A stretch of 64,000 nt of DNA, taken from Butyricicoccus_A sp963601915 (lineage in GTDB: Bacteria > Bacillota > Clostridia > Oscillospirales > Butyricicoccaceae). The DNA lies in assembly GCA_963601915.1 (NCBI GenBank), contig CAVCGL010000006.1:1-64000 (forward strand), given 5' to 3'. Positions 17,497-25,069 of this stretch are shown here, one piece after another; position 1 is the first letter of the stretch; the number at the start of each line of letters is the position of its first letter. The position numbers and the translations under genes are program-made. The notes below the pieces were generated by a model. That model worked only from the letters and a program-made list of their open reading frames with translations. It did no database searches and had not been told where the DNA came from.

Positions 17497-17525
17497 ATAA
17501 TATCTTGTTTTCGTATCTTTGTCAA
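17497..17525 (-). promoter_or_regulatory. Promoter of the feo operon
   Basis: Minus strand TTGACA (17520-17525), 17-bp spacer, TATTAT (17497-17502). About 90-nt leader before the first feoA. The region upstream, 17526-17710, is AT-rich with no gene. Confidence 0.8.
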
Positions 17526-17710
17526 CCAGTTTTGCTTTGAAATCCGGCACTCTTGCCATTTTTGTACTATTTGTTCATCCGTTAGGGTATGCTAAGGCTT
17601 TGTTTTATCCAATGTTAACATATACTGATTTTTCCTTGCCGTCTTTTTATTTTCTCATTTTTGCAAAGCAAATGTGGAAGTTTTTCTGTTTTTCTCTCCA
17701 AACCAAGAAG

Positions 17711-17738
17711 AAAAGCAGGGGCTTACTCCCCTGCTTTT
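17711..17738. terminator. Terminator of the YtqB-like methyltransferase gene
   Basis: AGCAGGGG (17714-17721) pairs with CCCCTGCT (17728-17735), flanked by AAAA and TTTT so it can act in both directions. Confidence 0.8.
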
Positions 17739-17739
17739 C

Positions 17740-18297
17740 TCATGTTGCCTTGTGAATAAACACCGGAATCGGCGGATCGCCCGCTCGATTGGCGAACTGC
17801 GTGACGAGAACCGTATACTGCGCCGGATCTATCGTCTTGACGTATTCCAGCAGCGCATCCCGTTCCTCGTAGCCGCTGGCTCCGCCGTAATAAATGCTCA
17901 CGCACATCACGCCATCTTTGCGCAGCAGCTTGAGACCGGCTTCTATCGCCGCGATGGTACTGTCTGCGTGCGTAAAGACCGTATGATCGCCGCCCGGCAG
18001 CCAGCCGAGATTAAACACGATACAGTCCACACTGTTTTCCTGTGCGTACTTGCCCATATTGGCGTGGCTGTCCAGCACCACCTCGCCGACATCTGACCAG
18101 CCATGCTCCTGCAATCGCTGTCTGGTATTCTCCACCGCCTGCTCCTGAATATCAAACGCCAGAACTTTTCCTTCTTGCCCGACTAGGCCGCACAAAAATT
18201 CCGTGTCCTTTCCGTTGCCTGCCGTGGCATCAATGACAAAATCGCCCGGGTAAATCCACGATTTCAAATGCTCGTGTACCAAGCTCAACGTATTCAT
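17740..18297 (-). CDS. Class I SAM-dependent methyltransferase, YtqB/MnmM-like
   Basis: The 185-residue protein has the SAM site DATAGNGKDTEFL and acidic loop AFDIQEQAV, then FNLGWLPGGDH, the signature of the YtqB family. B. subtilis YtqB (MnmM) methylates nm5s2U34 to mnm5s2U34 in tRNA; by family this is the likely role. ATG 18297 follows AAGGAGGAGTCT; the longer frame has no ribosome site. It is monocistronic, with a terminator right after the stop. Confidence 0.82.
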   Translation of the reverse strand: MNTLSLVHEHLKSWIYPGDFVIDATAGNGKDTEFLCGLVGQEGKVLAFDIQEQAVENTRQRLQEHGWSDVGEVVLDSHANMGKYAQENSVDCIVFNLGWLPGGDHTVFTHADSTIAAIEAGLKLLRKDGVMCVSIYYGGASGYEERDALLEYVKTIDPAQYTVLVTQFANRAGDPPIPVFIHKAT

Positions 18298-18407
18298 AGA
18301 TAGACTCCTCCTTGTTTTGTTCAAATTATACCATACTTTTACCCAACACACGATATTTTGTGGTATACTAGAACCATCTTATTTCCCGTGTACAGGAGGG
18401 ATTTCTC

Positions 18408-19046
18408 ATGTCCAAGCCAAATATCGCCCAAATTACCTGTCCCAACTGCGGTACTCCCTTTGAAATCGAGCAATGGAACGTCATCAACGCGCAAAAGCAG
18501 CCGGAGCTCCACAAAAAAATCAGGAACGGTTCGATGTTCCTGCAAACCTGCCCTCATTGCGGCACGCGCGTACATTCTGTGTATACCTGTATTTACAGCA
18601 ATGACGAAAAGAAATTTCTCGTTTCTTTCCAGCCCAGTGACAAAGAACCTGCGGCCACGCCATTTGTTCCCAATTACAAGCTGCGTCTGGAACACACACT
18701 CCTCGGCTTTTTTGAGCGCATTCGTATCTTAGAATCCGGTTTGGATGATCTGACCCTCGAAATGGTACGCTACCTCGTGACCGCTCAGCTTGCCCGTCAG
18801 TTTCCTGAAAATCACATCACCCATTTGCTGTTCGACAACGCAGACAATGAAAATGTATTTTTCCAGTACGACAGCAGCAATCCCTCCGAGCAAATCCAGA
18901 TTCCACTCGCCACGATTTGGCGATATGAGGATCAGCTCACAAGCTCCGGCTTCCGCCCCAATCTCACAGGATATGTAACCGTAAACGATGCCTTTGTGCA
19001 GACATCCGGCATTCTTAACTGTTTGAAGCCGAAAAATCCATCATAA
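18408..19046 (+). CDS. CpXC domain protein, function unknown
   Basis: The 212-residue protein starts with two zinc-ribbon-like pairs, CPNC (11-14) and CPHC (48-51), the pattern that names the CpXC family. The C-terminal 150 residues are mixed alpha/beta with no motif I recognise. CpXC proteins are widespread in gut Firmicutes, with no known role. The start follows ACAGGAGGG. It stands alone between a divergent methyltransferase and a convergent Fe-S gene. Confidence 0.8.
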   Translation: MSKPNIAQITCPNCGTPFEIEQWNVINAQKQPELHKKIRNGSMFLQTCPHCGTRVHSVYTCIYSNDEKKFLVSFQPSDKEPAATPFVPNYKLRLEHTLLGFFERIRILESGLDDLTLEMVRYLVTAQLARQFPENHITHLLFDNADNENVFFQYDSSNPSEQIQIPLATIWRYEDQLTSSGFRPNLTGYVTVNDAFVQTSGILNCLKPKNPS

Positions 19047-19052
19047 AACAAG

Positions 19053-19079
19053 AAAAGCTCCCAAACGGGAGCTTTTTTT
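19053..19079 (+). terminator. Terminator of the CpXC gene
   Basis: AAAAGCTCCC and GGGAGCTTTTTTT with an AAAC loop. The convergent Fe-S gene ends 2 bp away. Confidence 0.88.
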
Positions 19080-19080
19080 G

Positions 19081-19983
19081 TCACACAAAACTGCGAATCA
19101 AACCGAGAGCCAAACAAACAGCGAACAGAAGCACTGCTTTGACGATGACCGGAATCGGCGCATTGCCGTCCTGTACGCGGCCATTTGCATAGCTGATGTT
19201 GCGTCGCGGGCACACATCGCTGCATTTACCGCAGGAGATGCACTCGCCCATGCGGATGTTGTCCTCATCGGTCTCCACAGAAACCGGACAGTTCTTCGAG
19301 CACGCCGAACAGCGGTTGATGCAGTTCGGCCGATTGCGCGTATAGCGTCCAATGACGGGAAGCAGCGCAAAAATCGCACCCATCGGGCATAAGAACTGAC
19401 AGAAAAAGCGTTCTTTCAACGCCATGCCGACAACAATGGCAAGCAGAAGGACAATGGCAATGGCATATCCCGCCGGAATCGCACGCGGCGCTGTGAGCAT
19501 CGAGAACACATCCCATGGACTCCATCCCGGCAGCTTGTCATAGACACCCGCTGCACACAGCAGGATAATGACGAGCAAAATCAAATACTTGATCTTTTGA
19601 AAATAACCGGTCAGCTTGTCCGGAATCTTTGGCAGCTTCTTTTTCGCTTTTTTCTGAATGAACTGAGACAGTTCATACACGGCATCGCCAAATGCACCAA
19701 ACGCACAGGCATATCCGCAGAAAAATCTGCCGCAAATAATCGTGTAAATGCACAGTACCACCAGCGTGGTAAAGAAGGAGCTATAGGAAATCGGATCCTT
19801 TGCGCCAATCGCCGTCGCCATTTCCTTGATGCCGGAAAAGCAGGAGGTATATACAGACGGTGCCAGCAGGAAGAAAATCAGCTGAATCACGGCACGCACG
19901 CGGCGGCGCAGCTTGACACGCTGCATGGGATTCATCGGCTTTTTCTTTGCAGCCGTCTTTTGTGCTGTTTGCGTTTCCATCAT
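19081..19983 (-). CDS. NapH/NosR-like 4Fe-4S membrane protein of the flavin locus
   Basis: Polytopic membrane electron carrier. The 300-residue protein has about five or six hydrophobic helices, two membrane-embedded Cys motifs (CGYACAFGAFGD and CQFLCPMGAIFALLP) and two C-terminal 4Fe-4S ferredoxin motifs (CINRCSACSKNCPV and CISCGKCSDVCP). This architecture occurs in NapH, NosR and in clostridial proteins beside FMN-binding partners. It probably takes electrons from a cytoplasmic donor and passes them to the covalently flavinylated proteins encoded just upstream. It overlaps the two-site FMN gene by 4 bp, so it is translationally coupled. Confidence 0.85.
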   Translation of the reverse strand: MMETQTAQKTAAKKKPMNPMQRVKLRRRVRAVIQLIFFLLAPSVYTSCFSGIKEMATAIGAKDPISYSSFFTTLVVLCIYTIICGRFFCGYACAFGAFGDAVYELSQFIQKKAKKKLPKIPDKLTGYFQKIKYLILLVIILLCAAGVYDKLPGWSPWDVFSMLTAPRAIPAGYAIAIVLLLAIVVGMALKERFFCQFLCPMGAIFALLPVIGRYTRNRPNCINRCSACSKNCPVSVETDEDNIRMGECISCGKCSDVCPRRNISYANGRVQDGNAPIPVIVKAVLLFAVCLALGLIRSFV

Positions 19984-20708
19984 GCCGCGTCCTCCAATGC
20001 CTGTTCTACCGCTGTTTTAATGCCCGTCGAGGAGAACGTCGCTCCACTGATCGTGTCTACTTCCGGCGAATTGGCGGAAATCATGCTGTCAATGATGCCC
20101 TTCGCCTTATCTAAGTACGCCGCATCCTCGCCGGACGCATCGGTAATATCAATTGCGGTAATTTTGCCGCCGGATACCGTCACGCTGACAGATACTGTTC
20201 CGCCGAAGCCGTCTCCGCTGCCGATATACGTGCCGTCCGCATAGCTTGTCGCACCGCCTGCCGGTGCAGAAGTGTCCACAGCATCCTTGAGGGCAGCCTG
20301 TACTGCCGTCTTAATGCCTGTCGAGGAGAACGTCGCTCCACTGATCGTATCTACTTCCGGCGAATTCGCGGAAATCATGCTGTCGATGATGCCCTTCGCC
20401 TTATCCAAGTACGCCGCATCCTCACCGGATGCCTCGGTAATATCAATTGCGGTAATTTTGCCGCCGGATACTGTCACGCTGACAGATACCGTTCCGCCGA
20501 AGCCGTCACCACTGCCGGTGTACGTGCCGTCCACATAGCTGACTGCACCGCCTTCCGCCGCTGCATTTTGCGCCTGCACCTCAGCAAGCTGCTGTTTATT
20601 TTCCTCTTCCGCAGCCTGCCATTGCAGCGCATGTGCTTGATATATGCACAGAGCTACAATGGCCAGCGCAAGACTGCCCAGTCTTGACCAAAAATCGAGA
20701 TGTTTCAA
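19980..20708 (-). CDS. Membrane-anchored protein with two FMN-binding domains
   Basis: The 242-residue protein has one N-terminal helix (residues 8-27), then two FMN-binding domains (about 58-142 and 156-240). Each ends in DTISGAT; Thr126 and Thr224 are the expected sites of covalent FMN attachment by ApbE. The domains are nearly identical and lie 98 residues (294 bp) apart, a recent tandem duplication visible in the DNA. It should sit outside the membrane and relay electrons next to the NapH-like protein, with which it overlaps by 4 bp. The five-site protein ends 3 bp upstream. Confidence 0.85.
   Translation of the reverse strand: MKHLDFWSRLGSLALAIVALCIYQAHALQWQAAEEENKQQLAEVQAQNAAAEGGAVSYVDGTYTGSGDGFGGTVSVSVTVSGGKITAIDITEASGEDAAYLDKAKGIIDSMISANSPEVDTISGATFSSTGIKTAVQAALKDAVDTSAPAGGATSYADGTYIGSGDGFGGTVSVSVTVSGGKITAIDITDASGEDAAYLDKAKGIIDSMISANSPEVDTISGATFSSTGIKTAVEQALEDAA
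20003..20530 (-). repeat. 294-bp tandem duplication inside the two-site FMN gene
   Basis: The sequence around GTCGAGGAGAACGTC at 20026 recurs at 20320 with few changes, an offset of 294 bp that equals one FMN domain plus linker. The differences are mostly synonymous. Confidence 0.8.
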
Positions 20709-20711
20709 AAA

Positions 20712-22586
20712 TTAGCCCTCCGCCTTTGCTAGTGCCTGCTTTACCGCTTCCTTAATTGCCTTGGACGAGCAGGTTGCACCGGATACCGTGTCTACGCCGT
20801 CAATGTCAGCTGCCGTTTTACCGTTCAAATTCGTATTCATGCCTTCAAATGCGCTTTCCGAATACATGACATTGCTCTTTTTAATCGTGCAATCCTTATT
20901 CACCGAAACCGATTCTACTTTGCCATCCTTTACAGAAACATCAACAATCAGCTCATACGCATTAAAATCATCATCTTCATCCGGATTAACGGAAACTGTC
21001 TCCGTGTATGTCTGTGCTTCCGGATCCGGCGTCGGTTCCGGAGTCGGCGTATCCGGCGTCTCCTTCGGCGGAATATACTGTTCCGCAATAATTGCCTTGT
21101 TCAGCGCCTCTGTCAATGCGGTCAGAATACCCTTAGACGAATAGGTCGCGCCAGATATGGTGTCCACAACGTTGATATTTTTGCCATTTTTAACTTTTTC
21201 AATAATTTTACTTGCGTTAGTAAAATACGGTTCGTCCTGATCGTTCTTTTCGATGACATCAATGCCCTTTAATTCTCCGCCGGATGCCGTGACCTTGAGC
21301 ACAATGCGGCCATTGCGATAGCCGTATCCAATGCCGTAGAACTCTGTCGCCGTGTCGGTATAGGTCTTTTCCGTTGGCTTGTTGTCATCATCATCGGTGG
21401 TTGTGCTGCCGGTTGTCTGTGCCTTCTTCAGCGCATTTCTCACCGCCGAGATAATACCATTGGACGAATATGTTGCGCCGGATACCGTGTCCACATTGGT
21501 GGACTGCGTGGAAATCATCTTATTGATAATGCCGCTCTTTGCCTTGCCGAAATATGCCGCGTCATCGCTGCCGGATACATCAATGGTTTTGATTTTTCCG
21601 CCGGAAATCGTAACCTTTGCGGTCACCGTTCCCTTAAAGCCCTTGCCCGTGCCGGTATACGTACCATCTTTATAGCTGCCAGTATAAGTATCTTGATCCA
21701 GCTTGCTCGGTGAGGAATCGCCGCCGGTTGTTGTGCTGCTCGGTGTCTCGGATACCGTGCCGCCTGCCGCCTTGGTCAGTGCGTTCTTAATCGCATTCAA
21801 AATACCGTTAGAGGAATAGGTCGCGCCGGACACCGTATCGACACCGTTCGGGCTCTGCTTGGCAATGACCTTGGCAATCAATGTCTTTGCCTTGCTCAGA
21901 TACGGCTCATCGTTGCCAGGTGCAGAAACCACACTGATGGTAGAAATCTTGCCGCCTGCAATTGTCACGCTGACGGTAATGTTGCCGCGGAAGCCAGCCG
22001 CCGTTCCGGTATAGGTGCCATCTTTATACGAGCCATCCTGAAAGGCATCAGAAGATGTGCTTCCCGCCGCATTGTTTGCCGCTGCGCCGCCATTGGATGT
22101 CTCGGTTACCGTGCCGCCGGATGCTTTGGTCAGTGCGTTCTTTACCGCATTGATGATGCCATTGGACGAATAGGTCGCACCGGAAACGACATCGACATCC
22201 GGATTCTGTGCTTCAATAATCTTTGGAATCAAAGCCTTCGCCTTCGAGAAAAACGATGGGGTTTCTCCCGATGCAGACACTACCTCAATGGCAGTGATTT
22301 TTTTGTTGGCAATGGTCACACTGACGGTAACGTCACCGCCATATCCCTGTGCCGTGCCTGTCCATGTGCCGTCCTGCCAGGAACCGGCGTCTGCCGCTGC
22401 TCCGACAGCAGAACCAGAGCCAGAGCCCAAATTTGCAGCCTGTGCAGACGGAGATGCTAACTCCGGAATGTCTTCCAGCACGGCACCGCCGGAGGCAACG
22501 CCCCACGCTGCCAGCGCCGCAACAGCAATGCCCGGTACCAGTCGGCGGGCAATGGCATCCACAGATTGATTGTAAAAGATACGCAT
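20712..22586 (-). CDS. Membrane-anchored protein with five FMN-binding domains
   Basis: The 624-residue protein has an N-terminal helix (about 12-33) and five FMN-binding domains separated by Ser/Thr/Gly/Pro-rich linkers. The attachment motifs [DV][TV][VI]SGAT put the flavin-bearing threonines at Thr138, Thr256, Thr372, Thr481 and Thr605. The fifth domain is of another type (acidic NPDEDDDFNAY start, Cys after the Thr) and is closely similar to the last domain of the 1561-residue S-layer protein. It would be a flexible multi-flavin chain on the outer face of the membrane. ApbE is encoded 50 bp upstream. Confidence 0.87.
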   Translation of the reverse strand: MRIFYNQSVDAIARRLVPGIAVAALAAWGVASGGAVLEDIPELASPSAQAANLGSGSGSAVGAAADAGSWQDGTWTGTAQGYGGDVTVSVTIANKKITAIEVVSASGETPSFFSKAKALIPKIIEAQNPDVDVVSGATYSSNGIINAVKNALTKASGGTVTETSNGGAAANNAAGSTSSDAFQDGSYKDGTYTGTAAGFRGNITVSVTIAGGKISTISVVSAPGNDEPYLSKAKTLIAKVIAKQSPNGVDTVSGATYSSNGILNAIKNALTKAAGGTVSETPSSTTTGGDSSPSKLDQDTYTGSYKDGTYTGTGKGFKGTVTAKVTISGGKIKTIDVSGSDDAAYFGKAKSGIINKMISTQSTNVDTVSGATYSSNGIISAVRNALKKAQTTGSTTTDDDDNKPTEKTYTDTATEFYGIGYGYRNGRIVLKVTASGGELKGIDVIEKNDQDEPYFTNASKIIEKVKNGKNINVVDTISGATYSSKGILTALTEALNKAIIAEQYIPPKETPDTPTPEPTPDPEAQTYTETVSVNPDEDDDFNAYELIVDVSVKDGKVESVSVNKDCTIKKSNVMYSESAFEGMNTNLNGKTAADIDGVDTVSGATCSSKAIKEAVKQALAKAEG

Positions 22587-22636
22587 GTTTTGCCTCCTTG
22601 CGTTGTAAAACGTACAATTGATTGAGATACTTCTTG

Positions 22637-23737
22637 TTATTTGTGAATTATCTGTACCTGATCCGCAGAAACACTATCCGGCGTAAAGCCGTCTGCAATG
22701 CCTTCTGTGATGTATACATTTCTGTCCTTATCCACCAGAATGGTGTCAAATTCGTCCGCGTGCTGTTTCCAGTACGCAATGGCCTTGTCCTTACCCATGA
22801 CAAACAGCGAGGTGGACAGGCCGTCCGCCAACGTGCCATCCTTGCTGACAATAGTTACAGAGGTCAATCCGCTGTTAGACGGCTTGCCGGTCGCCGGATC
22901 AATGATGTGATGATAGGTCACGCCATCCTTTTCAAAATTGCGCTCATACGCGCCGGATGTGATAACCGCACAGTCATCCGCTTCCAGTACACCGAGCATA
23001 TCATCGGTGTTGTCCGGGTCCTGAATGCCAACGCGCCACTCACTGCCGTCCTGTTTGGTGCCCAGCAGATGCACATTGCCACCCAGCGACACCATGCCGC
23101 AGGTCACGCCGTCTTTTTTGAAGATTTCCATAATGCGGCTGGATGTAAAGCCCTTGGCAATACCGCCCAAGTCAATTTCCTGATTGTCTCCCAGCGTCAG
23201 TGTCTTGGTGCTTTCATCCCATGTCAGCTTATCTGCGCCGACACGCTGCAGCGTAGACTGAATTTCATCCTCTGTCGGGACGTAATAATCCTGTGTCGTA
23301 AAGCCCCACAGCTCCATGAGCGGCAGGACAGTAATATCAAATGCGCCGCCGGTGCTCTTGTATAAATCCAGCGCTTTTGTGACCATAACGGCTGTATCAT
23401 CGGAAAGTGCCGCAGAACCGCTCTTGTTGAGCTTGGAAATTTCGCTGTCCTCCTTGCCGATAGACAGCAGACTATCCAAGCGTTCGATTTCTGCGATAGC
23501 ATCGGTCACGCCCTTCTGTGCGTTGTCGCCATATGCCGTAACCGTCATATAGGTGTCCATTGCAAAAATTTCTTGGCTGACCGGTTCTGTCGAGCTGCTT
23601 GTTGTGCTACTCGTTGTCTGTGTTTCCGATGCACTGCCCGTATTGTTCGTATTGGTATTAGATGTCGAACGACATCCCGTTAACAGCATACTCGCCACAA
23701 CGGCGGATGCCAGCATGACTTTCCATGGATATTTCAT
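22637..23737 (-). CDS. apbE: FAD:protein FMN transferase (ApbE), lipoprotein
   Basis: Transfers FMN from FAD to a threonine in target domains. The 366-residue protein has a lipoprotein signal (LLTGC, Cys22), so it acts outside the membrane. A Ser/Thr/Asn linker precedes the catalytic domain, which shows FAMDTYMTVTAYG, the SLGGNVHLLG region, and HHIIDPATGKPSNSGLTSVTIV. The start is ATG 23737 with GAGGAAGGA upstream; longer frames run through the upstream gene. It sits between the Gx transporter gene and the FMN-binding proteins, which are its obvious substrates. Confidence 0.93.
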   Translation of the reverse strand: MKYPWKVMLASAVVASMLLTGCRSTSNTNTNNTGSASETQTTSSTTSSSTEPVSQEIFAMDTYMTVTAYGDNAQKGVTDAIAEIERLDSLLSIGKEDSEISKLNKSGSAALSDDTAVMVTKALDLYKSTGGAFDITVLPLMELWGFTTQDYYVPTEDEIQSTLQRVGADKLTWDESTKTLTLGDNQEIDLGGIAKGFTSSRIMEIFKKDGVTCGMVSLGGNVHLLGTKQDGSEWRVGIQDPDNTDDMLGVLEADDCAVITSGAYERNFEKDGVTYHHIIDPATGKPSNSGLTSVTIVSKDGTLADGLSTSLFVMGKDKAIAYWKQHADEFDTILVDKDRNVYITEGIADGFTPDSVSADQVQIIHK

Positions 23738-23762
23738 TGTGTTCCTTCCTCGCAAAGAAAAT

Positions 23763-24263
23763 TTAAACTTCGTGTATTTCCGGCAGACGCTTGAGCATCC
23801 AGCTGCCCAGCAAGCCGATGACGGCACCGGCAACAATACCGGAAACCCACAGTACCAGCAAATACCATGCAATGGCGCTGGTCTGCATGATGGCCATGGC
23901 AACCAGAATCTGTCCCACATTGTGCATGACACCGCCTGCCACGCTGACCGTCACCGGCTGGAATTTTCCGGTCTTTTTGAGCGCAATCATCACTGCTCCG
24001 GATAAAAGTCCGCCCGCCAGAGAATACCACAGGCTAACCACCGTTCCGAACAGCATCGCCGTCAGTCCGATGCGCACAAAGTTAATGACCACTGCCGGTT
24101 TGGATCCCATGCGGTACAAGGCCACAAGGACAACCAGATTGGTCAGTCCGAGCTTCATGCCCGGCACGGCAAAAAACGCCGGAACCATCGCTTCGATATA
24201 GCTGAGCACCAATGCCAGTGCAGCAAGCATTCCATACAATGCCAATCGTTTTGTCTGTTTCAT
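23763..24263 (-). CDS. Gx transporter family membrane protein
   Basis: The 166-residue hydrophobic protein has about five helices and the motif VPAFFAVPGMKLGLTNLVVL typical of the Gx transporter family (older name: heptaprenyl diphosphate synthase component I). As I recall, such proteins accompany ApbE and NusG-II proteins in flavin-based extracellular electron transfer loci. Supply of a flavin or a quinone precursor is possible but unproven. It lies 10 bp after the NusG-II gene and 25 bp before apbE. Confidence 0.83.
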   Translation of the reverse strand: MKQTKRLALYGMLAALALVLSYIEAMVPAFFAVPGMKLGLTNLVVLVALYRMGSKPAVVINFVRIGLTAMLFGTVVSLWYSLAGGLLSGAVMIALKKTGKFQPVTVSVAGGVMHNVGQILVAMAIMQTSAIAWYLLVLWVSGIVAGAVIGLLGSWMLKRLPEIHEV

Positions 24264-24273
24264 TGCTTGTCCC

Positions 24274-24648
24274 TCACTGCGCCACAGCGTCTACGCCGTT
24301 TGTGTCAGTTTCATCCTGAATCGTGACGCTCACCTTGTTCGGCAGGCAGATAATGCTCTCGCCGGAATACTTGATCTTGCCCTGATGCATACACAGCTTA
24401 TCCGGGCAGCTCGCCTCTTCCAGCCAAACCTGACCATCCTCAATGATTAACTCATTTGTGCCGCCATTGACACCATGAATCGTATATTTCGTATTTTTAT
24501 TCATGGAAAATGCCGTCACCTGTTTGCCCGCTACTTTCACGACAACTTCTGCACCGCTCTTTCGCGTCAGCAGCAGAAATGCACCGAGTAGGAGCACGCC
24601 CGCCAGCAATGCCGCCAGCAGCAGAATGTCCTGTTTTTTCAGCTTCAT
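24274..24648 (-). CDS. NusG domain II protein, membrane-anchored
   Basis: The 124-residue protein has one N-terminal helix (8-27) and then a NusG domain II beta-fold with WLEEASCPDKLCMHQG and SIICLPNKV. Cys81, Cys86 and Cys101 are conserved in the family and may be redox-active or metal-binding. It is the first gene of the flavin operon. Proteins of this type are regular partners of ApbE and Gx transporters; the biochemical role is not known. Confidence 0.82.
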   Translation of the reverse strand: MKLKKQDILLLAALLAGVLLLGAFLLLTRKSGAEVVVKVAGKQVTAFSMNKNTKYTIHGVNGGTNELIIEDGQVWLEEASCPDKLCMHQGKIKYSGESIICLPNKVSVTIQDETDTNGVDAVAQ

Positions 24649-24674
24649 GATACAACTCCCAACTTCTGATATGG

Positions 24675-24688
24675 TTAGTAGAAACTAA
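24675..24688. promoter_or_regulatory. Palindromic box A (TTAGT-AGAA-ACTAA) in the flavin operon leader
   Basis: A perfect 5-bp inverted repeat with a 4-nt spacer, 27 bp upstream of the first start codon. It belongs to the set of four related boxes at 24864, 29790 and 30706. Confidence 0.7.
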
Positions 24689-24760
24689 TAGGAACAGAAA
24701 AAGAAATTGCGCAGGAAATATCTCCCACACAAGTCCGTCGTTCTCGTTCCAAATTATCTC

Positions 24761-24789
24761 AGTATACCGCATAGACAGCGGATTGTCAA
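24761..24789 (-). promoter_or_regulatory. Promoter P1 of the flavin operon
   Basis: Minus strand TTGACA (24784-24789), 17-bp spacer, TATACT (24761-24766). Expected start near 24754, leader about 105 nt. Confidence 0.85.
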
Positions 24790-24804
24790 TCAAAGCTGTG
24801 GGCA

Positions 24805-24880
24805 GGAAAAAGCCGTTTGCCGCGCGGCAAACGCCAAATCATTTCGATATTTCGTTTTCGTTGTTAGAAGGAACTAATCT
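24805..24880 (-). ncRNA. Predicted short RNA of about 75 nt, or attenuated leader, upstream of the flavin operon
   Basis: A second promoter (24887-24915) should start here near 24880, and a terminator-like hairpin (a perfect 20-bp palindrome at 24814-24833 followed by GCTTTTT on the minus strand) should stop it near 24805. P1 begins just beyond. So the transcript would be a free RNA of about 75 nt unless read-through feeds the operon. Confidence 0.4.
24864..24877. promoter_or_regulatory. Box B (TTAGA-AGGA-ACTAA) at the start point of P2
   Basis: One mismatch from the TTAGT-N4-ACTAA consensus. It covers about +3 to +16 of P2, a classical repressor position. Confidence 0.65.
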
Positions 24881-24886
24881 GTATTT

Positions 24887-24915
24887 AGTATACCATATCC
24901 CGTATACTCCGTCAA
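24887..24915 (-). promoter_or_regulatory. Promoter P2 upstream of the flavin operon
   Basis: Minus strand TTGACG (24910-24915), 17-bp spacer, TATACT (24887-24892). Confidence 0.75.
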
Positions 24916-24984
24916 TTCTTCCTATGTAAAAAATTAGCATTTGCTTTCGCTGTTTTTCGGCATATTTACTTAACGATCAGAAAG

Positions 24985-25022
24985 AAGTCCCTCTGAATGG
25001 AACATCCATCCAGAGGGACTTT
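24985..25022 (-). terminator. Terminator of the S-layer flavin protein gene
   Basis: AAGTCCCTCTG (24985-24995) pairs with CAGAGGGACTT (25011-25021). The T run on the minus strand is broken (CTTCTTTCT). Confidence 0.7.
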
Positions 25023-25069
25023 GAAAGGAACTTATGAAAAAGTGAAGATCTTATTCACCTTTTATTCTC

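Noticed and set aside
20712..22586. Repeated DNA in the FMN genes as a possible CRISPR array or satellite
   Set aside because: Repeats are about 300 bp apart, in frame and encode FMN domains.
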